From contig JAGOAA010000002.1 of assembly GCA_017984215.1 (NCBI GenBank), positions 6,646 to 70,645 on the forward strand: a stretch of 64,000 nucleotides of DNA, read 5' to 3'. The first letter of the stretch is position 1; the number at the start of each line of letters is the position of its first letter. Both the position numbers and the translations under genes were made by a program. This stretch comes from Cytophagaceae bacterium (GTDB taxonomy: Bacteria; Bacteroidota; Bacteroidia; Cytophagales; Spirosomataceae). The notes beneath the pieces are model-generated. The model worked only from the letters and a program-made list of their open reading frames with translations. It made no database searches and had not been told where the DNA came from. This document shows positions 25,664 to 34,595 of the stretch, one piece after another.

Positions 25664-26292
25664 TATTTTTCTTGTAAAAGGATTTCAATGTCTTCAATCA
25701 AGTGGTTCACTTCGGCTTCTTGTGTACCGTCATAAATGCCGCGAACATGTCGGTTTTTGTCGACCAAAATAAATGCGCCGCTGTGTACAAAACCTCCCGC
25801 TTCATTCTTGTCTTCTTGGGCTGTTACCATGTAGGACTTTTCGCCAAGTTTATAAATGGCAGCTTTGTCGCCGGTTAGCATATTCCAACGAGGCGATTTG
25901 ACTTGAAGCCTTGTCGCATACTGTTTCAAAACGCTTGGTGTATCGTATGTGGGGTCGATGCTGTGCGATAGGATACGAATAACATCATTCTCTGCATAAC
26001 GCTCATATATACGTAAGAGTTGTGTTTTCATTTTCGGGCAAATCGTCGGGCAGGAGGTAAAAAAGAAATCAGCGATGTAAATTTTCCCCACCATATCTTT
26101 TTCACTTACCCATACAGAATCCTGATTTAAAAAACGAAATGCGGGGATTTGGTGATAGACTGTGTCTATTTGACCAGCCACAAGACGTGTATCTTTAGGA
26201 CCTAAAAAAGGCAAATTTTTCTTTTCTTGGCAGCTTGCAATGAGTAAGCTTAGGGCCAACAAAACATTAAGGGCGGTAGGCTTTAGCTGCAT
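25663..26292 (-). CDS. SCO1/SenC copper-chaperone lipoprotein
   Basis: 209 aa. Lipobox LLIASC (Cys21). It has a thioredoxin fold with the copper-binding pair CPTICPKMK and the distal His in GGFVHSGAFILVD. SCO proteins deliver copper to the CuA site of cytochrome oxidase or act as thiol reductases there. It overlaps the preceding small lipoprotein gene by 26 bases and the following cytochrome gene by one. No oxidase subunits are in this window. Confidence 0.92.
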   Translation of the reverse strand: MQLKPTALNVLLALSLLIASCQEKKNLPFLGPKDTRLVAGQIDTVYHQIPAFRFLNQDSVWVSEKDMVGKIYIADFFFTSCPTICPKMKTQLLRIYERYAENDVIRILSHSIDPTYDTPSVLKQYATRLQVKSPRWNMLTGDKAAIYKLGEKSYMVTAQEDKNEAGGFVHSGAFILVDKNRHVRGIYDGTQEAEVNHLIEDIEILLQEK

Positions 26293-26656
26293 CTAAACTG
26301 GAGTCCGTGATTTTTTGTAATTCTTTTAATTGATTGTATTGATCGCCGAGGTATTCTATTTTCGACTTTACATCCATCTTTCTGAGGCTATCCATGGAAA
26401 AGTGATGCATCCAATCCATCATGGCTTGATCCGATTTTGCCAATGCCTTTTTTAGCTTGTTGACATGCACCGAATCTTTTCCGGTCGATAGGCTATCTAA
26501 TTGTCCTTGCAAAGCAACAATTTCTTCGGTCTTGGGCATCAGTTTGTCATGTAAGCCCATTACTTTTCCTTCTAACTCTTCACTTAATTTTTCCTCTGCC
26601 TGGGAGCAAGAAATGAGACCTACGAGTAAGCCCACAATAAGTATTTTATTTAGCAT
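26267..26656 (-). CDS. Small coiled-coil lipoprotein
   Basis: 129 aa. Lipobox GLISCS (Cys17), then a largely helical mature part (VMGLHDKLMPKTEEIVALQGQL and following). It has conserved-looking His and Met residues (WMHHFSMD) that could bind copper, but that is only suggestion. It overlaps recN upstream by 11 bases and the SCO1 gene downstream by 26 bases. Translational coupling with SCO1 and the cytochrome suggests a periplasmic partner. Function unknown. Confidence 0.75.
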   Translation of the reverse strand: MLNKILIVGLLVGLISCSQAEEKLSEELEGKVMGLHDKLMPKTEEIVALQGQLDSLSTGKDSVHVNKLKKALAKSDQAMMDWMHHFSMDSLRKMDVKSKIEYLGDQYNQLKELQKITDSSLDAAKAYRP

Positions 26657-28313
26657 GATTTGCTTGGATTAATTTTCTGACATTATCTTTTAGTTCAACA
26701 TAGCCCTGCTGGCCACCTATCATTTTTGCGATTTCATCGACGCGTTCTTCCCCTTTCAATTCGCGTAAACTAGATACGGTTTTTTCTCCCGCATGGTCTT
26801 TGTATACATACCAATGTGCAATACCTGCTGCTGCAATCTGTGGCAAGTGAGTAATCGCAATCAATTGGTGACCTTGACTCATTTGTGTCAACATCTGACC
26901 AATTTTAATGGCAATTTCGCCGGAAACACCCGTGTCGATTTCATCTAAAATCAAGGTTGGTAATGCGCGTTTCTGCGCTAAAAGATGCTTAATGGAAAGC
27001 ATCAATCGGCTTAATTCCCCACCGGAAGCTACTTGCTTGAATGGTTTAGGACTAAGGCCTTTGTTGGCTGAAAACAGCAATTGGATTTTATCAATTCCAG
27101 ATGTACGCATTTCACGCTGCAAATTTTCCCATGCAAGGGTTGCGTTCGGAATGCCTAGTGCGGCAAGCGAATCGGTTAAGTGTACGACAATTGGATCTAG
27201 TACTCGATTTCTGCTTTCACTCAGTGCGAGGGATGCTTTTTCGGCAGTTGCTTGACACGTCGCTAATTCCGCTTTCGCTTTTGCTATCGCTTCATCCATA
27301 TTGGAGAAACGCGCAATTTGATCATCCAATTGATTGCGCATATCGATGAGCGATGTAATATCTGTAACTTGATATTTTTGCAATAGTCGATTCAGTAAAT
27401 CCAATCGCTGTTGTTGGCGTAGTAGGCTTGCTGGGTCCGACTGAAAATCTTCTGCTTCACGCTCTACTTCGTTGCTCAAATCCTTAAGTTCAATCCAAAT
27501 GCTATCTAAACGTGCTTTCCAAGCTTCATAGGTAGGATCCCATTTGCTCAATGATTGCGTATGCTGAAGTGCCAAGCGCATTTGTTGGCCAATCGATAGC
27601 TCATCCAAACTTAAGAGATTGGCTAATCCGGCTAATTTTTCATGTATTTGTTCGGCATTTTCCCCTTTATCAACGGCGATTTCTAAGCCTTCGAATTCAT
27701 CTGTTCGTAATTGGGCTGATTCGAGCTCTTGAAATTGGAATTGCATAAAATCAAGCCCTTGCATGCCTGATGCGGCTTGCTTGACTAAATTATCAACGTG
27801 TTCTTGTGCGCTCGTGTAGGCTTGAAACGCAAGCGTATAGGAGCTTTTAAGCGATTGATTTTGAGCGAAGCTGTCGATTAACTCCAAACTAAAATCAGGG
27901 TGTGACATCCACCAAGTGTCTTGTTGGGAATGTGCATCGATCAATTCTTGTCCAATTTTTCGTAATGAATCGAGCGTAACCGGGCTATCATTGACGAACG
28001 TACGGGACTTTCCTTGCGGATTAATTTCTCTTCGAATAATGCAAGGGTCTTCGAAGTCTAATCCCTCTTCCTCGAATAGCTGACGGATATGGGGGTAATT
28101 TGTTAAGGCAAATGTGCCTTCGATGATGCATTTTTTTTCTGGATCGTATAAGGATTTGCTGTCGGCGCGAGCGCCCATCAACAAGGCAATTGCTCCCAAT
28201 AAAATAGATTTGCCAGCTCCTGTTTCACCCGTTATGACGCTCAAGCCTTCAGAAAGGCTCAAATTGACGGAGTCAATGAGTGCGTAGTTCTGTATGTGTA
28301 ATTGTTTGAGCAT
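26646..28313 (-). CDS. recN: DNA repair protein RecN
   Basis: 555 aa. This SMC-like ATPase acts in double-strand break repair. Walker A is VITGETGAGKSILLGAI (about 27-40). A long central coiled coil follows, then the ABC signature VASGGELSRLMLS and Walker B TLILDEIDTGVSG, and ITHLPQIAA. Full family length. It leads an overlapping minus-strand series with the lipoprotein, SCO1 and cytochrome genes. That pairing is probably accidental, though the overlaps imply one transcript. Confidence 0.96.
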   Translation of the reverse strand: MLKQLHIQNYALIDSVNLSLSEGLSVITGETGAGKSILLGAIALLMGARADSKSLYDPEKKCIIEGTFALTNYPHIRQLFEEEGLDFEDPCIIRREINPQGKSRTFVNDSPVTLDSLRKIGQELIDAHSQQDTWWMSHPDFSLELIDSFAQNQSLKSSYTLAFQAYTSAQEHVDNLVKQAASGMQGLDFMQFQFQELESAQLRTDEFEGLEIAVDKGENAEQIHEKLAGLANLLSLDELSIGQQMRLALQHTQSLSKWDPTYEAWKARLDSIWIELKDLSNEVEREAEDFQSDPASLLRQQQRLDLLNRLLQKYQVTDITSLIDMRNQLDDQIARFSNMDEAIAKAKAELATCQATAEKASLALSESRNRVLDPIVVHLTDSLAALGIPNATLAWENLQREMRTSGIDKIQLLFSANKGLSPKPFKQVASGGELSRLMLSIKHLLAQKRALPTLILDEIDTGVSGEIAIKIGQMLTQMSQGHQLIAITHLPQIAAAGIAHWYVYKDHAGEKTVSSLRELKGEERVDEIAKMIGGQQGYVELKDNVRKLIQANHAK

Positions 28314-28384
28314 TCGAATAAATTGGAATTCGAATTTACATAAAAAAATCTGTTCGAATTTTTATTTCATCCGATTAAAGGTTT

Positions 28385-28416
28385 TTGATGAATATTATCA
28401 ATAATTTGTACCTTTG
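28385..28416 (+). promoter_or_regulatory. Promoter of sucD
   Basis: TTG (28385-28387), 21-base spacer, TACCTTTG (28409-28416), 38 bases before the ATG. Confidence 0.65.
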
Positions 28417-28454
28417 GAAAAATTTTACGCCTACGTTTATTTAACCCCTACGAA

Positions 28455-29333
28455 ATGAGTGTTTTAGTTAACAAGAATTCGAAAATTATAGTACAAGGTT
28501 TTACAGGAACGGAAGGTTCCTTTCATGCAGAGCAAATGATTGCTTACGGTACGCAAGTGGTAGGAGGGGTAACCCCAGGAAAAGGAGGAGGAACTCACTT
28601 AGATCGTCCTATTTTTAATACGGTTGCTGATGCTGTTGCGAAAACAGGAGCAGATACATCGATTATTTTTGTTCCACCCGCATTTGCTGCGGATGCAATT
28701 ATGGAAGCTGCGGATGCAGGTATCAAAGTGATTATTTGTATCACAGAAGGTATCCCAACCAAAGACATGATTGTTGCGAAAGAATATATTCAAAATCACG
28801 CATGTCGTTTAATCGGGCCAAACTGTCCGGGTGTTATGACAGCTGACGAATGTAAAGTCGGTATTATGCCTGGCTTTATCTTCCAAAAAGGTCGTGTGGG
28901 TATTGTTTCAAAGTCAGGTACATTGACTTATGAGGCAGTAGATCAATTAACAAAAGCAGGTTTAGGCCAAACGACAGCAATCGGTATCGGTGGTGATCCT
29001 ATCATCGGAACGACAACGAAAGAAGCTGTTGAGTTATTAATGAACGATCCAGAAACGGAAGGTATTGTCATGATTGGTGAGATTGGTGGAGGCATGGAAG
29101 CCGAAGCAGCTCGTTGGATCAAAGCGGATGGAAACCGTAAACCTGTTGTCGGATTTATTGCTGGCCAAACTGCACCGAAAGGTCGTCGTATGGGTCACGC
29201 AGGTGCAATCATTGGTGGTGCTGATGATACAGCGGAAGCAAAAATGAAAATTATGCAAGAGTGTGGTATTCACGTTGTATACTCTCCAGCGGATATCGGT
29301 GAAACGATGATCAAAGCATTAGCTGGAAAATAA
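28455..29333 (+). CDS. sucD: Succinyl-CoA ligase (ADP-forming), alpha subunit
   Basis: 292 aa. It forms succinyl phosphate on a His and converts succinyl-CoA to succinate with ATP synthesis in the citric acid cycle. Motifs are the CoA-binding Rossmann start ([17 protein letters not shown]), [12 protein letters not shown], the catalytic His at about 247 in [12 protein letters not shown], and [11 protein letters not shown]. The beta subunit gene sucC is not adjacent, so the subunits are encoded apart. A DUF4271 gene follows 10 bases later on the same strand. Confidence 0.96.
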   Translation: MSVLVNKNSKIIVQGFTGTEGSFHAEQMIAYGTQVVGGVTPGKGGGTHLDRPIFNTVADAVAKTGADTSIIFVPPAFAADAIMEAADAGIKVIICITEGIPTKDMIVAKEYIQNHACRLIGPNCPGVMTADECKVGIMPGFIFQKGRVGIVSKSGTLTYEAVDQLTKAGLGQTTAIGIGGDPIIGTTTKEAVELLMNDPETEGIVMIGEIGGGMEAEAARWIKADGNRKPVVGFIAGQTAPKGRRMGHAGAIIGGADDTAEAKMKIMQECGIHVVYSPADIGETMIKALAGK

Positions 29334-29343
29334 TTCAATAAGG

Positions 29344-30534
29344 ATGATTCCTTTTATTCCAAAATCTGCTAGTCATTTTCCTTTGGGGAAGATTAGCAGA
29401 TTTTTTTTGTTGTTTATCCTATTGCTTTCCTCGGAGTTGAAAGCTGTTCAATGGCAGCATGTTCAACCCCTGGATAAAGCCTGGCTTGTCTATCAGCCTA
29501 ATTTAAAAACCTTCCTTCCTTACATCCCAGGAAAGCATTACAGTTTTAAGTCCAAATCGCTCGCTATTTCCTTAAATGAATTTCCGAATACCTATTTACG
29601 GATGGAATTGGACGGCGATTATGTACTTTTTATGCAAGGTACCTTTCATAGTCATCTGGAAAAAGGGAAATTGTATCGCTGGTCTGTTGACAGTTTACAG
29701 AAAGTTTATCCCGCTGCTGTTCCCTTGTACTTTAGTTTTTATCAAGCGAATATGGCGGGTCTTCCTAAGGTTGTCCTATTAGAACGAAAAGTTCAAGAGG
29801 ATAATGTTGCAATCACAGATATGATGAATTTGCGCCAACGAAATGCCTATTTATTCAATCAATTTTTTGGTTCGGCATTTTTGTTGATCTTGTTTTTCTT
29901 GGGTGTATTATATGCGGCGTTCCCTCGCTATTTTGCTGCTTATTTTCGCTTCTCCGATTGGATTCATTGGGAAATCAAAGAGGAGGTATTATTAAAGAAT
30001 GCCTTTGCGTTTCCGAATTTGTTGGTCATCGGTCTTTTAAGCTTTATCACAGCCTGCTTCTCTTTCTACAATGGATTGCTTAATCAATCAAATGATACCT
30101 TTTTTGAATCACAAGAGAATTTACAGCGGTTTTTGCCTACGATCGGATTCATCCTTTCGCGGACCTTGTTGGGCTTTGCCTTGTTTGTCAGTCGGTATTT
30201 TGTTTATAAATTATTTACCAATTTATTTCGACTGCCACACATCGCGGAGGCGCATTATTTTAAGTCCGTTCAGGCCAATCTCCAATTCTTTATCGTCTTA
30301 TTTAGTTTATTGAGTTTATTCTCTGTGTACATGGGGCCCATGTATCCGGTGAATCTAACGTACATTTCGTATGTGATTACAGCCTATTTTGTTGTTCGGG
30401 CTGTATACTTTTTTCAAGTATTTCGTCGGAGCTACCCAGTGAATCAATTGTCCTTATTAGCCTATTTAGTTTTGATGGAAGGCCAAGTTATGGTATTTGG
30501 ACTACGAGAGTTGATTTTTCCGGAATACATGTAG
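29344..30534 (+). CDS. DUF4271 membrane protein
   Basis: 396 aa. An N-terminal hydrophobic signal segment (about residues 18-34) precedes an extracytoplasmic beta-rich domain of about 130 residues. About six membrane helices fill residues 170-396, and this second half carries the DUF4271 pattern (FLGVLYAAFPRYFAAYFR, KNAFAFPNLLVIGLL). Bacteroidota usually encode this family immediately before uroporphyrinogen-III synthase, as here. Function is unknown; the constant pairing with hemD hints at a haem-related or merely linked role. Confidence 0.8.
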   Translation: MIPFIPKSASHFPLGKISRFFLLFILLLSSELKAVQWQHVQPLDKAWLVYQPNLKTFLPYIPGKHYSFKSKSLAISLNEFPNTYLRMELDGDYVLFMQGTFHSHLEKGKLYRWSVDSLQKVYPAAVPLYFSFYQANMAGLPKVVLLERKVQEDNVAITDMMNLRQRNAYLFNQFFGSAFLLILFFLGVLYAAFPRYFAAYFRFSDWIHWEIKEEVLLKNAFAFPNLLVIGLLSFITACFSFYNGLLNQSNDTFFESQENLQRFLPTIGFILSRTLLGFALFVSRYFVYKLFTNLFRLPHIAEAHYFKSVQANLQFFIVLFSLLSLFSVYMGPMYPVNLTYISYVITAYFVVRAVYFFQVFRRSYPVNQLSLLAYLVLMEGQVMVFGLRELIFPEYM

Positions 30535-30564
30535 GGGCAGATAATTATTTGAAAAAATTTGTCG

Positions 30565-30572
30565 TATATTTG
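30565..30572 (+). promoter_or_regulatory. -7 box for hemD
   Basis: TATATTTG 53 bases before the ATG. The nearest TTG upstream gives an unusually short 13-base spacer, so the -33 element is unclear. Confidence 0.45.
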
Positions 30573-30625
30573 CAGGCATTTTCAGTTTGAGGCAAAACGG
30601 GAATGATTAATTAGAATATTTCATT

Positions 30626-31417
30626 ATGAGTTTAGTTGCAAATGTTGCTCAACCTGATGTTAAACGGTTGAAAAAAGTAAAAAGTATCCTTGTTACCCAA
30701 GCTGCCCCTGCAGATGCGGCTAAATCTCCTTATTTCGAGATTGAACGTAAATACGATGTTAAAGTTGATTTTCGTTCGTTTATCGATGTGAAAGGGATAT
30801 CCTTTAAGGATTTTAGAAAGCAAAAGATTGATATCTTATCGCATACTGCGATTATTTTCACAAGTCGTAATGCCATTGATCATTTCTTCCGCATTTGTAA
30901 AGAAGCGAAGATCGAAGTGCCTGCCGACATGAAATATTTCTGCATTACGGAGCAAACAGCGAATTATCTTCACAAATACATTGTCATTCGCAAGCGTAAG
31001 ATTTTTACGGGTACGAAGACGGCTTTGGATTTATTAGAAGTGATCAAAAAGCACAAGACAGAGAAGTTCATGTTTCCTTGTTCGAATAAGCGCCAAAAAG
31101 ATTTACCAGATTACATGGGTACAAATGACTTCCAATTAACAGAAGCCGTGATGTATGAAACCGTTTCCGCAGATCTTTCGGATTTGGAAGATGTATTCTA
31201 TGATGTGATTGCCTTTTTTAGCCCTTCAGGAATTACCTCCTTATTTGAGAATTTTCCGGATTTCAAGCAAAATAATACACGATTGGCCGCTTTTGGCCCT
31301 ACAACTGCGCAAGCCGTTCATGATGCCGGGTTAATTTTAGATATTCAGGCTCCAATGCCCAACGCTCCTTCCATGACGGGGGCCTTGGAACATTACATCA
31401 AGCAAGCCAATAAATAA
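30626..31417 (+). CDS. hemD: Uroporphyrinogen-III synthase
   Basis: 263 aa. It cyclises hydroxymethylbilane to uroporphyrinogen III. The family is poorly conserved, but the two-lobed pattern is visible: KSILVTQAAPADAAKSPY, TAIIFTSRNAIDHFF, KYFCITEQTANYL, VMYETVSADLSD, VIAFFSPSGITSLFE and AAFGPTTAQAVHDAG. The preceding enzyme gene hemC is also in this window (51570-52508) but in a separate cluster. It sits between DUF4271 and the T9SS genes and is followed by a terminator. Confidence 0.9.
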   Translation: MSLVANVAQPDVKRLKKVKSILVTQAAPADAAKSPYFEIERKYDVKVDFRSFIDVKGISFKDFRKQKIDILSHTAIIFTSRNAIDHFFRICKEAKIEVPADMKYFCITEQTANYLHKYIVIRKRKIFTGTKTALDLLEVIKKHKTEKFMFPCSNKRQKDLPDYMGTNDFQLTEAVMYETVSADLSDLEDVFYDVIAFFSPSGITSLFENFPDFKQNNTRLAAFGPTTAQAVHDAGLILDIQAPMPNAPSMTGALEHYIKQANK

Positions 31418-31420
31418 TTG

Positions 31421-31446
31421 AAAAGCTCCTTTTGGAGCTTTTTTTT
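31421..31446 (+). terminator. Terminator after hemD
   Basis: Short perfect hairpin AAAAGCTCC-TTTT-GGAGCTTTT with an eight-T tail, 3 bases after the hemD stop. Confidence 0.9.
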
Positions 31447-31511
31447 GTTAGATGCTATCCCAATAGGCTTATTTTGTTTATTTTTAGCTCAGCTTTTGCT
31501 AACTCATCATC

Positions 31512-32492
31512 ATGCAGGGATTTAAACACGTTTTGGGCTATTTTTTCATGTTTTTGCTGATGATCAGTAGCAACGTGGGGTTAAATGCACAACAAATGCC
31601 CGGCCTAAGTTTGTATCACCTCAATTCGCTTTATTATAACCCCGCTGCCGCTGGTGCAGGCCGGGATGCCTATGTTCAGGTTCAATATCGGAATCAGTGG
31701 ACATCCTATGAAACTTCACAAGATGGAAATGGGAATCTGGGTACAAGTATCGTGGGCGTATCGCTTCCCTTAAATTTTCAGCACCTAGGTATGGGCTTGG
31801 TTGTGATGAATGACAAAACGCCATCGGGTGTGGGCCAACAAGTCATTCGATTGCAAGTAGCGTACCATTATCCACTAAGTAATGGTGCTCAATTTTCCTT
31901 GGGGCTCGGTTTTGGTATGCAAAGTAAATCCTTCGATGGGCGAATTTTTCGTGTTCGAGACGTTAATGATCCTTTAGCTGTCGAGTTGTCGGGAAAACAG
32001 GTGTCACAAGCTGTTCCTGATTTTAATGCAGGGGTACTGTATACCTCCGACTTGGTCGAAATGGGTCTTGGTATTTCACATTTGAATCAGTCGGCCTATG
32101 ATTTTGGTAGCCCAACGCTGAAATTAAAAAATGAACTTGCCGCGAATATGCATGTAAAAGCAAATTTGCCCCTGAATGATCGATTTGAATGGAGTCCATT
32201 CGCTCAGTTGAATTTTTATAATGGCGTTTTATTGCCACAGTTGGGGGCGAAGGTAATCTTCCAACAACAATTTTGGGCAGGAGGCGGATATCGCTGGAAT
32301 GATGCCGCTACCGTGATGGCAGGCGTATCATTTCTGAACAATCGTTTGGACCTAGCCTATGCGATGGATTTGTCGGTGATTAATTCAAACGTTAAATCCA
32401 ATTTGTCTCATGAGGTGATGTTGCGATTTGTATTGCCAAGTTTTCAGACTGCCACCCGATTTGTTCCCATCAAGACACCTCGGTTTAATTAA
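31512..32492 (+). CDS. PorP/SprF-family type IX secretion membrane protein
   Basis: 326 aa. Signal peptide (to about residue 27), then the family opening: LSLYHLNSLYYNPAAAGAGR and VQYRNQWTSYETSQDG. A beta-barrel of alternating strands (GVSLPLNFQHLGMGLVV; ALGYAMD-type ends) continues to the C-terminus. PorP/SprF proteins are outer-membrane components that work with the GldK/GldN ring and help anchor adhesins. It directly precedes gldK in the order sprF-gldK-gldL-gldM-gldN, as in other Bacteroidota. Confidence 0.93.
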   Translation: MQGFKHVLGYFFMFLLMISSNVGLNAQQMPGLSLYHLNSLYYNPAAAGAGRDAYVQVQYRNQWTSYETSQDGNGNLGTSIVGVSLPLNFQHLGMGLVVMNDKTPSGVGQQVIRLQVAYHYPLSNGAQFSLGLGFGMQSKSFDGRIFRVRDVNDPLAVELSGKQVSQAVPDFNAGVLYTSDLVEMGLGISHLNQSAYDFGSPTLKLKNELAANMHVKANLPLNDRFEWSPFAQLNFYNGVLLPQLGAKVIFQQQFWAGGGYRWNDAATVMAGVSFLNNRLDLAYAMDLSVINSNVKSNLSHEVMLRFVLPSFQTATRFVPIKTPRFN

Positions 32493-32653
32493 GGTATCTT
32501 GAAATTATCACAAAAAAATGGGGGTATTGTACATGTATTATTAGAAATTCCCTTAATTTTGAGGAATTTGATTTAATTGTGTATGCTGAATAAGTTGAAC
32601 ACAATTTTTTGAGATTGATCTCGTTTAAAAAAAAGATATAATAATTCGTCTTT

Positions 32654-33781
32654 ATGAATTTTAAATTTGTTGGAAAGCCTTTGACGCTCATGTTGTCAGC
32701 CCTTGCCTTAACTGCGGTCCTAGCGGGTTGTGGAGGGTCTAAAGGAGGCTCAAGTAGTTCTAAAACCCTTAGTAGTGCCAAAGGTTCATCTTCTTCGAAA
32801 AAGGGGGGATTGAAAATTGGTAAGGCTGCTAAAGATGCTCCTGGTATAGAAAATGGGGAAATCGTGGCTAGTTCACGTAAAGGATGGAGTCAACCTACGC
32901 CTTATGGTATGGTACTGGTTCCTTCTGGAAGTTATATGATGGGACAAGCGGATGAAGACGTTTCTCGTTCCGGAATTAGCTTCAATAAGCGTGTGACCGT
33001 TGCGGCGTTTTACATGGATGACACGGAGATAACCAATCATGAGTATCGTCAATTCACGAATTCCTTGCTGAAAGACTCTGTTTCCGTTTTAGGAGAAGAC
33101 AAAATCATGGCTGAATTCTATCCAGATACAACGGTTTGGAAGAGTGATTTTACTTACCACAATGGGGATCCCATGTTAGAGTATTATTTCTCTAGCCCTG
33201 CTTTTGATCAATATCCTGTGGTAGGAGTTAGTTGGGAAGCTGCCAAATATTTCTGCTTGTGGCGTTCCAAAATGATGAATGAATATCGTAAAAAACAAGG
33301 TATGTACATGTTGCCTCGTTTTGAATTACCATCAGAATCTGAATGGGAATGGGCTGCACGTGGTGGTCGCGCTTCAGGAAAATACCCATGGGGAAATCCT
33401 TATGTAGCGAATGCGAAGGGATGTTTGATGGCCAACTTTAAGCCACACCGTGGAAATTATGATGCGGATGGGTATGCATATACTTCCCCTGCGAATGCAT
33501 ATGATCCGAATGATTTTGGTCTGTATAATATGTCAGGTAACGTTGCTGAATGGTGTGAGGATGCCTATTCTGATAATGCATCAGCGGTTACGTGGGATTT
33601 AAATACGGTCAACAAAGATGCTGATGAGCCACGTAAAGTCGTTCGCGGCGGATCATGGAAAGATATTGCCTACTATTTGGAAACAGGTACACGCGCTTAT
33701 GAATTACAAAATAAGCGGCGTTCATACATTGGATTTAGATCCATGATGCGTTACCTAGGCCGACCAGCTTTAAAGAAATAA
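32654..33781 (+). CDS. gldK: Gliding motility/T9SS lipoprotein GldK
   Basis: 375 aa. Lipobox AVLAGC (Cys26) is followed by a Ser/Gly/Lys linker. Residues from about 85 form a formylglycine-generating-enzyme-like fold (GMVLVPSGSYMMGQAD; FYMDDTEITNHEYRQF; PVVGVSWEAAKYFCLWRS; ESEWEWAARGG; VVRGGSWKD). The catalytic cysteines of true FGE are missing, as in GldK/PorK. It forms the periplasmic outer-membrane ring with GldN. The first of four closely spaced gld genes. Confidence 0.94.
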   Translation: MNFKFVGKPLTLMLSALALTAVLAGCGGSKGGSSSSKTLSSAKGSSSSKKGGLKIGKAAKDAPGIENGEIVASSRKGWSQPTPYGMVLVPSGSYMMGQADEDVSRSGISFNKRVTVAAFYMDDTEITNHEYRQFTNSLLKDSVSVLGEDKIMAEFYPDTTVWKSDFTYHNGDPMLEYYFSSPAFDQYPVVGVSWEAAKYFCLWRSKMMNEYRKKQGMYMLPRFELPSESEWEWAARGGRASGKYPWGNPYVANAKGCLMANFKPHRGNYDADGYAYTSPANAYDPNDFGLYNMSGNVAEWCEDAYSDNASAVTWDLNTVNKDADEPRKVVRGGSWKDIAYYLETGTRAYELQNKRRSYIGFRSMMRYLGRPALKK

Positions 33782-33808
33782 TTCAAAAAGAAATAAAAGA
33801 TTAAACAA

Positions 33809-34567
33809 ATGAAGGGATTAGAAAAATCAATCAATGTCGTAGCTAGTTTTGGTGCTGCTGTTGTAATTATTGGAGCATTATTTAAAATCGTACACTGGGA
33901 AGGTGCAAATGAGATGTTGATGGTCGGTATGTTTACCGAAGCAGCCATCTTTATTTTGTTTGGTGTGTTGTACATTCAAGCGAAACCCGAGAAAGAATAC
34001 AGTTGGGAAAACGTTTACCCTGAATTAGTAGGAGGTGAAGCCGTTGCACGACCTGCTGGAAATGGCTTAGCTAATTTGGCTAATCAATCAGGTTTAGGCG
34101 CTGATGTCGTTGAAAACTTGACGAAGAGCTTGAAAGGTTTAACGGAGACAGCGAACAGCTTGCAAGAAATTTCAAAAGCAACGGGTGCTGCCAATGACTT
34201 CGTTCAATCCTTGAATGCATCTTCAGCTTCCTTAGGTTCATTGAATAAAACGGTTTCTGATGCGAATGCTTCGTTAGGCTCTATTTCGATTTCTTCGACA
34301 GAAGCGGCGAAATATGCACAGCAATATGCGAAGGCCGGAGATCAATTAGCTGCATTGAATGCGATTTATGAAACTGAGATTCAAGAATCAAGCAAGCACT
34401 TGAAGGCAATCAATGGCTATTATGGAAACGTAAATACAACAGTAGAGCAAATTGCGGCTACGTCTAAAGACGCGGAGCAATTCAAAGCAGAATTAGCTAA
34501 GTTGAATGCCAATATTCAGGCATTAAATCAAGTGTATGGCAGCATGTTGACTGCTATGAAAGGATAA
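33809..34567 (+). CDS. gldL: T9SS motor membrane subunit GldL
   Basis: 252 aa. Two N-terminal membrane helices (about 8-28 and 36-57) carry the proton-path residues: Lys26 and, in the second helix, Glu44 (MVGMFTEAAIFILFG), which correspond by position to functional residues of Flavobacterium GldL. A cytoplasmic coiled-coil tail follows, rich in Ala/Ser/Asn. With GldM it forms a 5:2 proton-driven inner-membrane motor that powers secretion and gliding. It begins 27 bases after gldK. Confidence 0.95.
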   Translation: MKGLEKSINVVASFGAAVVIIGALFKIVHWEGANEMLMVGMFTEAAIFILFGVLYIQAKPEKEYSWENVYPELVGGEAVARPAGNGLANLANQSGLGADVVENLTKSLKGLTETANSLQEISKATGAANDFVQSLNASSASLGSLNKTVSDANASLGSISISSTEAAKYAQQYAKAGDQLAALNAIYETEIQESSKHLKAINGYYGNVNTTVEQIAATSKDAEQFKAELAKLNANIQALNQVYGSMLTAMKG

Positions 34568-34595
34568 TTATTGATTTTATTACAGCTTAGATAAC

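Noticed and set aside
32654..33781. Sulfatase-modifying (formylglycine-generating) enzyme
   Set aside because: The fold matches, but the catalytic cysteines are absent, it is a lipoprotein, and it heads the gldLMN genes, so it is GldK.
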